Source: Martinezella dioscoreae (GTDB lineage: Bacteria > Pseudomonadota > Alphaproteobacteria > Rhizobiales > Rhizobiaceae). Taken from it: a DNA stretch of 64,000 nucleotides. Both the position numbers and the translations under genes were made by a program. How positions within the stretch are numbered: the stretch's first letter is position 1; each line of letters begins with the position of its first letter. The stretch lies in contig NZ_BLAJ01000010.1 in NCBI RefSeq assembly GCF_009176305.1, positions 1 through 64,000 of the forward strand. The letters are read 5' to 3'. The notes under the pieces were generated by a model that saw only the letters and a list, made by a program, of their open reading frames with translations, was not told the DNA's origin and did no database searches. This document shows, in pieces, positions 37,146 to 45,810 of the stretch.

Positions 37146-38117
37146 TTAGCGCTCCTTGGTATAGGGCACGCCACCGGCCTTCGGGGGCTTGGCGACGCCG
37201 ATAAAGCCTGCAAGCAGGATGCAGGTGAGGATATAGGGCAGCGCCTGGAAAATCTGTACCGGCACCTCGCCAATGCCTGGAACCGCCTTGCCCTGCATAA
37301 AATTGGCGAAGGCATCGAGGAAGCCAAACAGGAGGCAGGTGAACATGACTGGCACCGGCTTCCATTTTGCAAAGATCAGGGCGGCGAGAGCGATATAGCC
37401 CTTGCCCGCCGACATGTTATTGATGAAGGCGGCCGACTGGGCAATGGCGAGATAGGTGCCGGAGAAGCCGCAGAGAATGCCGGCAACGATCAGCGAGCGA
37501 TAGCGTAGCCACTCGACCGAGATGCCGGCCGTATCGACCGCGCCCGGATTTTCACCGACCGCACGCAGCCGCAGACCAAAGCGGGTGCGATAGAGGATCC
37601 ACCAGGAGATCGGCACCGTCAGGAAGGCGAGATAAGTCAGAATATTGTTGCCCGAGATGACATTCGCATAGAGCGGCCCGATGAACGGAACGTCGCGAAG
37701 GGCATCAGCGCCCGGCAGGGTGATACCGGAAAAGCGGGCGGTAGCAGGCAGAGTCGGCGTGCGGCCACCCTGACCGAACCAGGCTTGCCCGAGAACGATG
37801 GTCAGGCCAGCCATCAGGAAGTTGATCGCGACGCCCGAGACGATCTGATTGCCGCGATTGGTGATCGAGGCGAAGCCGTGCAGCAGACCGACGAGGACGG
37901 AGACGAGAACACCGGCGCCAAGACCGGCCCACGGCGAGCCGCTGATCGAGGCGACGCAGGCGGCGGCAAAAGCGGACGCCAGCATCTTGCCCTCGAGGCC
38001 GATATCGAAGATGCCGGCGCGCTCGGAAAACAGGCCCGCCAGCGCGGTGAAAATCAACGGAATCGACAGGCGGATGGTCGAGCCGAGTATGCTGATGAGA
38101 AGATCATAATAATCCAT
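37146..38117 (-). CDS. Nucleoside ABC transporter permease 2 (BPD_transp_2)
   Basis: 323 residues, about eight to ten hydrophobic segments. SERAGIFDIGLEGKMLASAF is the motif shared by permeases paired with BMP-family binding proteins. The ATG at 38117 gives the proper N-terminus; the frame back to 38198 overlaps the preceding gene. Imports nucleosides by context. Confidence 0.93.
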   Translation of the reverse strand: MDYYDLLISILGSTIRLSIPLIFTALAGLFSERAGIFDIGLEGKMLASAFAAACVASISGSPWAGLGAGVLVSVLVGLLHGFASITNRGNQIVSGVAINFLMAGLTIVLGQAWFGQGGRTPTLPATARFSGITLPGADALRDVPFIGPLYANVISGNNILTYLAFLTVPISWWILYRTRFGLRLRAVGENPGAVDTAGISVEWLRYRSLIVAGILCGFSGTYLAIAQSAAFINNMSAGKGYIALAALIFAKWKPVPVMFTCLLFGFLDAFANFMQGKAVPGIGEVPVQIFQALPYILTCILLAGFIGVAKPPKAGGVPYTKER

Positions 38118-38127
38118 CGTCCGATCC

Positions 38128-39231
38128 TCACGTCCTGGCGAATGTCTGGTAGATGCGCACAAGCGCAGGTCGGAACATATATTCGAGCGCACCGGCAAAC
38201 AGAATGACGAGACCCTGGATCACCACGATCATGTCGCGCGTGATGTTCGGCATGTCGAAAGAGAGCGCATCGCCACCCTGATAGAGAATGCCGAACAGGA
38301 TCGCCGCCACGATGATGCCCAGTGGATGATTGCGACCCATCAGCGACACGGCAATGCCAACGAAGCCTGCACCGAGCACGAATTCCACCTGCAGACGCGC
38401 GGAAGCGCCCATGACGGGGTTAAGCGCCATCATGCCGGCAAGGCCACCGGAAAGCAGCATGGCGATGATGACCGTTCGGGCATAGGGAATGCCGGCATAG
38501 ACCGCAGCGGTGGGGCTGAGGCCGAGCGTGCGCATTTCATAGCCGAGCTTGGTGCGCCAGATGAGCACCCAGACGAGGAAGCACATGACCAGCGCGATCA
38601 GAAAGGAGACGTTGAGCGGCGCAGCACCGATGGTCGAGCCGAACAGATCCATCAACCAGCCGAGCTTCGGCAGCTGGCCGCCCTCCAGAAAGGTGCGGGT
38701 CTCGGGAGCCATCTTGCCGGGCACAATCAGCACATGCACCAGCAGGAAGTTCATCATCGCCGAAGCGATGAAGTTGAACATGATCGTCGTGATGACGACG
38801 TGGCTGCCGCGCTTGGCCTGAAGCCAGGCCGGGATGAAGGCCCAGAGCGCTCCGAAAATCGCCGCGCCGATAACCGCAAAGGGCATGGTCACGTACCAGG
38901 GCACGTAGCGGTCAAGTGTCAGCGCCACGAGGGCACAGCCGAGACCGCCGAGATAGGCCTGACCTTCCGAGCCGATATTGAACAGGCCGGCATGGATGGC
39001 GACGGCGACCGAAAGGCCGGTGAAGATGAAGCTCGTCGCATAATACAGCGTGAAGCCAATGCCTTCGCCGCTGCCGAGAGCGCCCTGCAGCAGCAGCACG
39101 AGCGCATCGAGCGGGCTCTCGCCGATGAACCAGACGACGAGGCCGGAAATCAGGAAGGCAACAATCAGGTTGAGAAGAGGGATCAGGCCGTAGGTGATCC
39201 AGTTCGGGAGCGGAACGGAAGCCGTGCTCAT
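38128..39231 (-). CDS. Nucleoside ABC transporter permease 1 (BPD_transp_2)
   Basis: 367 residues, multi-spanning. The core motif GLFNIGSEGQAYLGGLG matches the other permease's NIGxEGQ motif. It pairs with the permease at 37146 to form the channel. The ATG at 39231 follows TGAGGCG; an in-frame ATG at 39249 lies at the ATPase stop. Confidence 0.93.
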   Translation of the reverse strand: MSTASVPLPNWITYGLIPLLNLIVAFLISGLVVWFIGESPLDALVLLLQGALGSGEGIGFTLYYATSFIFTGLSVAVAIHAGLFNIGSEGQAYLGGLGCALVALTLDRYVPWYVTMPFAVIGAAIFGALWAFIPAWLQAKRGSHVVITTIMFNFIASAMMNFLLVHVLIVPGKMAPETRTFLEGGQLPKLGWLMDLFGSTIGAAPLNVSFLIALVMCFLVWVLIWRTKLGYEMRTLGLSPTAAVYAGIPYARTVIIAMLLSGGLAGMMALNPVMGASARLQVEFVLGAGFVGIAVSLMGRNHPLGIIVAAILFGILYQGGDALSFDMPNITRDMIVVIQGLVILFAGALEYMFRPALVRIYQTFART

Positions 39232-39238
39232 ATACGCC

Positions 39239-40750
39239 TCACGCGGCAATGCCGGCCATCATCAGGCCGAGTGTTTGTTCACCGGCCTCAGCCGACTTTT
39301 CACCGACGATGTGGCCGGCGAACATGACGAGGATACGGTCCGAAAGCGCACGGATCTCATCCAGCTCCACCGACACCAGCAGGATCGCCTTGCCGGCGTC
39401 GCGCATCTCGATGATGCGGCGATGGATGAATTCGATGGCGCCGATATCGACGCCCCGCGTCGGCTGGCCGATCAGCAGCGCCTTCGGGTCGCGCTCGATC
39501 TCGCGGGCAACGACGATCTTCTGCTGGTTGCCGCCGGAGAAATTGGCTGTTTTCAGCCGCGCGTTCGGCGGGCGGATATCGTATTTCTCAATCTTCTCGA
39601 TGGCATCCTTGCGCATGGCATCGAGATCGAGCATGCCGCCGCGCCCGTATTTGCGGTCGCGGTGATAGCCGAGCATGGAATTCTCATATTCCTCGAACTT
39701 GAGGACGAGGCCCATGTGATGGCGATCTTCCGGAATATGGGCAAGGCCAAGGTCACGGAGTGCTGCAGGATCGGCATTGCCGATCGGCTTGCCGTGCAGA
39801 AGGATCTCGCCCGAAGCCGGCTTGCGGATTCCGGCGATGGCCTCAAGCAATTCCGACTGGCCGTTGCCAGCGACGCCGGCGATGCCGACGATCTCGCCGG
39901 CGCGGACATCGAAGGAGACATTGTCGACCATGGTGACGCCACGGCCGTCCTTGACGGTAAGATTGCGCACCGAAAGCAGGATTTCGCCCGGATTGGGAGC
40001 GCCCTTCTCCACACGCAACAGCACGCGGCGTCCGACCATCAACTCGGCCAATTCCTCGACGGTGGTTTCCGCCGTCTTGCGGGTGGCAACCATTTCGCCG
40101 CGGCGCATGACCGATACCGTATCGGTGATCGCCATGATTTCGCGCAGCTTATGGGTGATGAGGATGATCGTCTTGCCCTGGTCGCGTAGCACGCGAAGGA
40201 TGCGGAAGAGATTGTCGGCTTCGGCCGGCGTCAGAACGCCGGTAGGTTCGTCGAGAATGAGGATCTCGGCGCCGCGATACATCGCCTTCAGGATTTCGAC
40301 GCGCTGCTGCTGGCCGACGGGAAGTTCCTCGATCAAGGCGTCCGGATCGACTTCCAGGCCGTAATCCTTCTCCAGCCGGTTGAGCTCGGCGCGCGCGGCA
40401 GCGACGCCCTTGGCGAGAAGTGCGCCGCCTTCGGCGCCCAGCATCACGTTTTCAAGGACGGTAAAATTGTCGACCAGCATGAAATGCTGGTGCACCATGC
40501 CGATACCGGCTGCGATCGCCGTCTGGCTGTCGCGAATGGCGATCGGGTTGCCGTTGATGCGGATCTCGCCGCTATCAGCATGATAGAAGCCGTAGATGAT
40601 CGACATCAGAGTCGATTTCCCGGCACCGTTTTCGCCGATGATCCCGTGGATCGAGCCCTTGGCGACGGTCAGGTTGATATCTTTATTGGCGTGGACAGCA
40701 CCGAACTTCTTGTCGATGCCCACGAGCTCGATGGCGGAGATTTGGTTCAC
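39239..40750 (-). CDS. Nucleoside ABC transporter ATP-binding protein (two nucleotide-binding domains)
   Basis: 503 residues. Domain 1 has Walker A GENGAGKST, the signature region LPVGQQQRVEILKAMYRGAE and Walker B ILILDEPT. Domain 2 has GVAGNGQSE in place of Walker A, NFSGGNQQKIVVARE and ALLIGQPTRGVD, the usual degenerate second site of sugar/nucleoside transporters. The start is GTG at 40750. A strong hairpin precedes it. Confidence 0.94.
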   Translation of the reverse strand: MNQISAIELVGIDKKFGAVHANKDINLTVAKGSIHGIIGENGAGKSTLMSIIYGFYHADSGEIRINGNPIAIRDSQTAIAAGIGMVHQHFMLVDNFTVLENVMLGAEGGALLAKGVAAARAELNRLEKDYGLEVDPDALIEELPVGQQQRVEILKAMYRGAEILILDEPTGVLTPAEADNLFRILRVLRDQGKTIILITHKLREIMAITDTVSVMRRGEMVATRKTAETTVEELAELMVGRRVLLRVEKGAPNPGEILLSVRNLTVKDGRGVTMVDNVSFDVRAGEIVGIAGVAGNGQSELLEAIAGIRKPASGEILLHGKPIGNADPAALRDLGLAHIPEDRHHMGLVLKFEEYENSMLGYHRDRKYGRGGMLDLDAMRKDAIEKIEKYDIRPPNARLKTANFSGGNQQKIVVAREIERDPKALLIGQPTRGVDIGAIEFIHRRIIEMRDAGKAILLVSVELDEIRALSDRILVMFAGHIVGEKSAEAGEQTLGLMMAGIAA

Positions 40751-40785
40751 TATAGGGGCTCCAGAAACCGGTTTCCGGATAAGAA

Positions 40786-40822
40786 AAGGGCGTATGACGT
40801 TTTTGCTCCGTCATACGCCCTT
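40786..40822 (-). terminator. Strong hairpin with T-rich tail between the binding-protein and ATPase genes
   Basis: Perfect 14 bp arms (AAGGGCGTATGACG / CGTCATACGCCCTT) with a 9-base loop are followed on the minus strand by TTCTT. A partial terminator or 3' stabiliser would keep the binding protein in excess over the rest of the transporter and enzymes. Confidence 0.75.
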
Positions 40823-40830
40823 ATTTCATA

Positions 40831-41826
40831 TCAGTTTTTCGGGCAGGCGTTGTCGGTCAGATAGTCGTGGACCTTGATGGTGCCAGCGACGATATCGGTC
40901 CGCGCCTTGTCGACCGCAGTCTGCATTTCCGGAGTGACGAGCGGCTTGTTGTTGTCGTCCATGGCAACGGTGACGCCGTCTTCCTTCAGGCCCAGTTCCT
41001 GGGTGCCGGCCGTGAACTTGCCGTTCTTGGCATCGCTGAAGGCATTGTAGACTGCGAGGTCGACGCGCTTGACGACGGAGGTCAGAACGGAACCCGGATG
41101 CAGGTAGTTCTGGTTCGAGTCAACGCCGATCGAGAGCTTCTTGTTGTCAGCAGCCGTCTGCAGCACGCCGAGGCCGGTGGCACCGGCAGCCGCGTAAACC
41201 ACGTCCGCGCCCTGGTCGATCTGGTTCTTGGTGAGCTCGCCGCCGCGAACCGGATCGTTCCAGGCAGCACCGGTCGTGCCGGTCATGTTCTGGAAGACTT
41301 CGATCTTCGGATTGGTGGCGCGTGCGCCAAGCTCATAGCCGCATTCGAACTTGCGGATCAGCGGAATGTCCATGCCGCCGACGAAACCGATCTTGCCGGA
41401 CTTCGATGCAATGGCAGCCATGACGCCGGCGAGGTAGGAACCTTCGTTTTCCTTGAACTTGACGGAGCGGACGTTCGGCAGATCGAGGCTATCGTCGATC
41501 AGAACGAATTCGGTCTTCGGATATTCAGCAGCAACCTTCTGCAGCGCGGAGGTCCAGGCGAAAGAAACAGCGATAACAGGATTGAAACCCTTGCTGGCGA
41601 AGTTGCGCAGCGCCTGTTCGCCCTGGGTGTCGCCCGTCGGCTCGAAGTCGCGGTAAGCGATGCCGGTTTCCTTCTTGAACTTTTCAGCGCCGTTATAGGC
41701 AGCTTCGTTGAAGGACTTGTCGAACTTGCCGCCGGTTCCGTAGACGATTGCCGGCTTGATATCGGCCGCAAGCGCCGTTGCCGACATGGCAGCCAGGGCG
41801 AAAAGGGTCAAAAGGGATTTTTTCAT
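40831..41826 (-). CDS. BMP-family (Med/PnrA-like) nucleoside-binding protein
   Basis: 331 residues. A signal peptide (MKKSLLTLFALAAMSATALA) is followed by the BMP fold with VYGTGGKFDKSFNEAAYNGAE and VGGMDIPLIRKFECGYELGA. It has no lipobox, unlike the spirochaete lipoproteins. The operon with a nucleoside ATPase, permeases, cdd, PNP, deoC and deoA makes nucleosides the likely ligand. It is the first gene of the operon; its ribosome site is weak. Confidence 0.94.
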   Translation of the reverse strand: MKKSLLTLFALAAMSATALAADIKPAIVYGTGGKFDKSFNEAAYNGAEKFKKETGIAYRDFEPTGDTQGEQALRNFASKGFNPVIAVSFAWTSALQKVAAEYPKTEFVLIDDSLDLPNVRSVKFKENEGSYLAGVMAAIASKSGKIGFVGGMDIPLIRKFECGYELGARATNPKIEVFQNMTGTTGAAWNDPVRGGELTKNQIDQGADVVYAAAGATGLGVLQTAADNKKLSIGVDSNQNYLHPGSVLTSVVKRVDLAVYNAFSDAKNGKFTAGTQELGLKEDGVTVAMDDNNKPLVTPEMQTAVDKARTDIVAGTIKVHDYLTDNACPKN

Positions 41827-42195
41827 GTGGTGCAGCCCTATTGTTTCTATCTTGTTGGGTCCTCCCGCAAGCCCGTTGATCGGGCAAGTCTGCGGAACTG
41901 CCGGCCTCCCCCGAGGCCAAGCTGGCGCGCATCCTTGCATGGCTGCACGAAAAATTCACGAGAAATTTTTCAGTTGGTAAAGATTTGTGGGAATTGGTGA
42001 AAACCCATCCAAACGACCCGTTTTTTAAACAATTTCGGGCCAAAACTGCAATTTTATTGGTCAGAACAGCTGCCGCTCAGCTCCCCGCAACCACCAGTTC
42101 TGCAGCTCCCGCATTGCGATGGAGCCACCGCCAATTCCTTCCGACGCCATTCAATTCCCTGAATGGCACAGGCCGAAAGTCACGCGCCGAACCCC
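41827..42195. other. Promoter region of the nucleoside operon
   Basis: About 370 bases without a credible gene. An AT-rich stretch at 41945-42025 is the likely promoter of the binding-protein operon. CCATTCA (42147-42153) and TGAATGG (42160-42166) form a small inverted repeat, perhaps a terminator for the small membrane-protein gene on the right. No riboswitch is recognised. Confidence 0.45.
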
Positions 42196-42513
42196 TCACG
42201 CGCTGAAGCGGCCGGCTGCAGGCTGGCGCTTGTAGGCGACCATCCACAGCAACAGGGAAATCACCAGGAAGACGGCGAAGGCCGGCTGAAACAGCAGCCA
42301 TTGCATCGCCATGTCATAGAAACGGGGATGGACGTAATAGGCGATCGCCGAGCGGAGGCTTGCGAGCGACGAAGGGCTGACATCATTCCACGCATCGCCC
42401 ATCGGGGTCATGACCACGGCGGAAGCCGCAACGGATTGTATGGAATCGATGGTGCCGGCGATCACAGCCACCACCAGCGCGACAAGGCTGGCAAAACGCA
42501 ACAGGAAACGCAT
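42196..42513 (-). CDS. Small membrane protein, hypothetical
   Basis: 105 residues from the ATG at 42513, behind GGGAGGAG. Two hydrophobic segments, about 5-25 and 75-95, flank a polar stretch with YYVHPRFYD. The topology resembles small inner-membrane proteins; no family recognised. It lies alone between the nucleoside operon and a tRNA gene. Confidence 0.7.
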   Translation of the reverse strand: MRFLLRFASLVALVVAVIAGTIDSIQSVAASAVVMTPMGDAWNDVSPSSLASLRSAIAYYVHPRFYDMAMQWLLFQPAFAVFLVISLLLWMVAYKRQPAAGRFSA

Positions 42514-42746
42514 AAACTCCTCCCGATACTCACTATGTTCAGCCTTCGCGGGCCGACCGGTCTTATGCCGCCTCATCTATTTCATTAGATAAGTTGCGTG
42601 CAAAATAAGCGCAATGGGGAGGAGATGCAGAGTTTTGCGCCAACAAGTCAAAAATCTGTCAGATTCAGGTTGATTGCCAGGAATTCATCGGTATATATCG
42701 CGGCCGTTCCGACGATTTGCTTCCTGACCGGGTGCGAAACGCCAAA

Positions 42747-42836
42747 GGACAGGTGGCCGAGTGGTTTAAGGCGCACGCCTGGAACGCGTGTGTACGTGAA
42801 AGCGTACCGAGGGTTCGAATCCCTCCCTGTCCGCCA
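42747..42836 (+). tRNA. tRNA-Ser (anticodon GGA)
   Basis: The acceptor strands GGACAGG and CCTGTCC pair fully. The anticodon stem CACGC/GCGTG surrounds the loop CTGGAAC, giving anticodon GGA at 42781-42783. The long variable arm is class II, and the T arm is GAGGG-TTCGAAT-CCCTC. The discriminator G and CCA are encoded (42833-42836). It reads UCC/UCU serine codons. Confidence 0.97.
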
Positions 42837-42862
42837 TTTTCATCCACTCTCTCCCGCTTGCA

Positions 42863-43441
42863 TTACGCCTCCAGGCAATCCAACAGCTCAGAGATCGCTC
42901 GTTGATAGTTCGCCTGCTCCACGTCGGCTGATGTCGACTGGAAACCATCGCCCTCACTTTCTATGGCGACGGCAAGGGCTGCACCATGGGTGTAATCGAC
43001 CAGAATATGCACCCACAGCAGCGCGCGCGATGGGGAAAGGCCAAGCTCTTCCAACAGATCCGTCAGGCTCTCCGTGATCCGCCTTGCATGGTCGGGGAAC
43101 ACGGCAGGCCGGTTGAAGATGGCAAGCGTCAGACCGGGATGGCGCAGCACCTTTGCCCGGTACGCTCCCAGCAAGCCCTCTATCCGCGACCGAACCGTTC
43201 CTTCCGGAGGCATGGCAACATCGGCATAGACGCTCTCCGCCAATGCCTTGATCAATCCGTCCCGATCCTGGAAATGATGATAGATCGTCATCGGGTTGAC
43301 GTTCGCACGCATGGCGACTGCGCGCATCGTCAGATTTTCAAAACCCTCGCCCTCAAGCAGAGCCAAGGCCTCCGAAAGGATCCTTGCCGGCGACACGCTG
43401 TTCTCGTCGGCACGTGGCCTGCCTCGGCTTCGCTTGGTCAT
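42863..43441 (-). CDS. TetR-family regulator
   Basis: 192 residues. The N-terminal helix-turn-helix is NLTMRAVAMRANVNPMTIYHHFQDRDGL; the C-terminal domain is of the TetR_C type, unassigned. It starts 4 bases inside the end of the RibD-C reductase gene, so it is in the same transcript. Its 3' end faces the tRNA gene with 26 bases between. Confidence 0.88.
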   Translation of the reverse strand: MTKRSRGRPRADENSVSPARILSEALALLEGEGFENLTMRAVAMRANVNPMTIYHHFQDRDGLIKALAESVYADVAMPPEGTVRSRIEGLLGAYRAKVLRHPGLTLAIFNRPAVFPDHARRITESLTDLLEELGLSPSRALLWVHILVDYTHGAALAVAIESEGDGFQSTSADVEQANYQRAISELLDCLEA

Positions 43442-43974
43442 GGTGCAATTGTGTAGGTCGATTGTACCAGCCCGGAGGGAAACGGGCGGGTACTTACATG
43501 CGTGAGATTGATGTCGCGCGAGACCGGGCCGAACAGCGGGCGGCCGCTGCCGAGCAGTATGGGAACGCGGCTGATCACCAGATCGCTGATCAAGCCTTCC
43601 CGAAGGAAAGACTGGATAAGCCGTCCGCCGTCCACATAGACACGGCGGCAGCCTTCCGCTGCGAGCATGGCCATAGCCTGCTGCGGCGACTTCCGCGTGA
43701 AACGGACTTTGCCGGCCAACTCAGCCGGAACCGGCTGCTCCGCCAAATCGGCCGAAAGGACGAGCACCGGGCGTGTGTAGAACCACGGCTTCATGTCGCG
43801 GACCGCCTCGAAGGTGCCGCGGCCCATGATGATGGCGTCGATGTCCCTGATGAAATCATTGTAGCCATGGTCTTCGCCGGACGCGTCATACTCGAGCAAC
43901 CACTCGATGCCGCCGTCATCGCGAGCGATGAACCCGTCCAGGCTGGTTGCAATAAAAACGTGACCAGTGATCAT
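43438..43974 (-). CDS. Dihydrofolate reductase-like protein (RibD C-terminal domain)
   Basis: 178 residues. The RibD-C fold is seen in MITGHVFIATSLDGFIARDDGG, IIMGRGTFEAV and VYVDGGRLIQSFLREGLI. Such YwjB/YyaP-type proteins are NADPH-dependent reductases of unsettled substrate. A perfect palindrome at 43990-44004 is just before the start and matches two sites in front of the TetR gene at 45811. It follows the FAD monooxygenase gene. Confidence 0.88.
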   Translation of the reverse strand: MITGHVFIATSLDGFIARDDGGIEWLLEYDASGEDHGYNDFIRDIDAIIMGRGTFEAVRDMKPWFYTRPVLVLSADLAEQPVPAELAGKVRFTRKSPQQAMAMLAAEGCRRVYVDGGRLIQSFLREGLISDLVISRVPILLGSGRPLFGPVSRDINLTHVSTRPFPSGLVQSTYTIAP

Positions 43975-43989
43975 TTCGCACTTCCATAT

Positions 43990-44004
43990 TTATACATTGT
44001 ATAA
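43990..44004. promoter_or_regulatory. Perfect palindromic operator before the reductase gene
   Basis: TTATACATTGTATAA is a perfect inverted repeat starting 15 bases upstream of the reductase ATG and directly next to the monooxygenase stop. Near-copies at 45771-45785 and 45788-45802 in the tetR/monooxygenase gap suggest one repressor acts on all three. Confidence 0.7.
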
Positions 44005-45591
44005 TTATGGCTTGGTGGCGCTGTCAAGGACGGCTGATGCAAGGTTTCGCTGAGAGCCGCCGATGCGTCCCGGTTCGCCGAACCATCGCAACGCCGCTTC
44101 GGCAGCGGCATCCATGTCAGGCTCTGCCTCGCAGACCCAGGCAACGACGCCATCGGGCCGCACGAGCAAGGCGCTCAAGCCAAACCGATCCCTGGCGTCG
44201 CTGGCGACATAGGCAATCCGGTCGCTCCAGCGGCTTGCAAGCGCTTCAAGGGAAGCACGAGCATTGAAATCCAGAAGCAGGCCCTTGCCCGTCCTGAGGA
44301 GATTGCCGAGCTTTGTCCCATCGGCGAGCTCAAAATCGGGAGCGCTGCGGCCGATGAGCGGATGGCTCCCGCCAAGTTCATAGCGGAGAGAAACGCCCCA
44401 GACGCGCTCGGCGAAATAGGTGGCGCCGTCGCGCGTCTCGATCAGATCGCGGATAATGGCTTCGAGGGCACGCGAGCTCGGGCTTGGCCGCATGAGTGCG
44501 ACTTGCGCGCGTGACCAATCAAGCACCTGCGCACCAATAGGATGCCGTTCGCTGGAATAGGTATCAAGCAATCCGTCAGGCGCGTCACCATGGATGGTGG
44601 CGGCAAGCTTCCATGCCAGGTTCATCGCATCGCCAAGTCCAAGGTTGAGCCCTTGGCCGCCCAAGGGGGAGTGGATGTGCGCGGCGTCGCCGGCAAGCAA
44701 AATGCGCCCTCTGCGATAGCTGGTCGCCTGATAGGCGCGGTCCGTCCATGTGGTGGCAAGCTTGAGCGCCGTTAGAGTGACGTCGGTGACGGAGATGCGC
44801 CGCAGCACTGCCTGCACATGGTCGAGCGTGATCGGCTGGGTCCGGTGGAAAGCGCCGCCATCGAAGTCGACCATCGTGATCGTCCCGGGAGGCGCATAGG
44901 TGTACATGCCCGTCGCGGTGTAATGGCGGCCGGGACGAAGCTTGTCCGGGTCCACCATCTCAATTTCGGCGGAATAGCCGGTGAATTCGGGATCGGTGCC
45001 GACGAACTCGAAGCCGCCAGCCTTGCGGACAGTGCTGCGGCCGCCGTCACAGCCAACGAGCCAGCGCCCGCGAAAGGTCTCGTCTCCGGCGCGAACGACA
45101 ACAGCTTCATCCGACTGCTCGAAGCTCTCGACACCGAAGCCGCGCCTGATGTCGGCGCCCATGGCCTCCGCACGCGCCGCAAGGACAGCTTCGAAGCTTT
45201 CCATCTCGACCATCAAGCTGGTGCCGGCCGGGCTTGGCAAACGATAGAGCCACTTGGACGTGTCGATATTGTCGTAAAAGAACTGGATGCCGGCAAAATG
45301 GCCGCCTGGGCGGCGCGACTGGTGCATCCAGTGTGCGGCCAGTGAAGCGCGATCGCCCGAGCCGTCTTTGGCAGGTTTGGGCGCGGCAACATCATCCAGC
45401 AGACCACGACGATAGAAGGCTTCGATGGTTGGCGAGGAAAGGCCGCGCATGCCGAAGGGAAGGCGCTTCAAGGGCGAGCGCGGATCCTCGGCCTGCTCCA
45501 GCACCGATACGGAGAGACCGGCGAGACGCAGCTCGCAGGCGAGAAACAAGCCGACGGGTCCGCCGCCGGCAATCAGAACATCATAAATCAA
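44005..45591 (-). CDS. FAD-dependent aromatic monooxygenase (PHBH type)
   Basis: 528 residues. The FAD-binding GGGPVGLFLACEL is at the N-terminus, followed by the DG motif VGCDGGRSTVRK and the GD motif ILLAGDAAHIHSPLGGQGLN. A C-terminal thioredoxin-like domain (~430-525) is as in MhpA/RdmE-like and rifampicin-type hydroxylases. It hydroxylates an aromatic substrate with NAD(P)H and oxygen. It is divergent from the TetR gene at 45811 and upstream of the RibD-C reductase. Confidence 0.92.
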   Translation of the reverse strand: MIYDVLIAGGGPVGLFLACELRLAGLSVSVLEQAEDPRSPLKRLPFGMRGLSSPTIEAFYRRGLLDDVAAPKPAKDGSGDRASLAAHWMHQSRRPGGHFAGIQFFYDNIDTSKWLYRLPSPAGTSLMVEMESFEAVLAARAEAMGADIRRGFGVESFEQSDEAVVVRAGDETFRGRWLVGCDGGRSTVRKAGGFEFVGTDPEFTGYSAEIEMVDPDKLRPGRHYTATGMYTYAPPGTITMVDFDGGAFHRTQPITLDHVQAVLRRISVTDVTLTALKLATTWTDRAYQATSYRRGRILLAGDAAHIHSPLGGQGLNLGLGDAMNLAWKLAATIHGDAPDGLLDTYSSERHPIGAQVLDWSRAQVALMRPSPSSRALEAIIRDLIETRDGATYFAERVWGVSLRYELGGSHPLIGRSAPDFELADGTKLGNLLRTGKGLLLDFNARASLEALASRWSDRIAYVASDARDRFGLSALLVRPDGVVAWVCEAEPDMDAAAEAALRWFGEPGRIGGSQRNLASAVLDSATKP

Positions 45592-45770
45592 GGCAGCACT
45601 CCTCAGGCGAACGGCGCCGCAAGGGCGTCAGACATTCCGGCTTCGGGCCATCTCAGCCGGCGCGAGTCGCTGAAAAACGCCCACCCGTGTTCGGGCGGCG
45701 ATGGTCCAGTCACGGGAACAGTCATAAAACCTGTGCCAATTTCACCGATTTCGTGATTGCAATGCAATTT

Positions 45771-45785
45771 TTACACTCTGTATAA
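45771..45785. promoter_or_regulatory. TetR operator candidate 1
   Basis: TTACACTCTGTATAA lies in the gap between the monooxygenase and tetR genes and shares TTA..........GTATAA with the perfect palindrome at 43990. It is 17 bases from the next site, measured start to start. Confidence 0.6.
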
Positions 45786-45787
45786 AT

Positions 45788-45802
45788 TTACTTATGGTAT
45801 AA
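45788..45802. promoter_or_regulatory. TetR operator candidate 2
   Basis: TTACTTATGGTATAA lies 8 bases before the tetR ATG, so a bound repressor would block its own expression. Confidence 0.55.
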
Positions 45803-45810
45803 ATATCGTC

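Noticed and set aside
37146-37372. Longer N-terminus for cytidine deaminase running back to 37372
   Set aside because: The extra residues are the shadow of the permease C-terminus; the ATG at 37141 gives the normal family length.
38326-39327. 333-residue plus-strand frame opposite the nucleoside permease
   Set aside because: Composition full of His, Asp and Arg, as expected for the reverse of a membrane-protein gene.
40867-42000. 377-residue plus-strand frame opposite the BMP binding protein
   Set aside because: Antisense to a gene with signal peptide and BMP motifs; no own motif or ribosome site.
42747-42836. tRNA-Ser as attachment site of an integrated island
   Set aside because: I found no integrase gene and no second copy of the tRNA 3' end in the window, so integration at the tRNA cannot be supported here.
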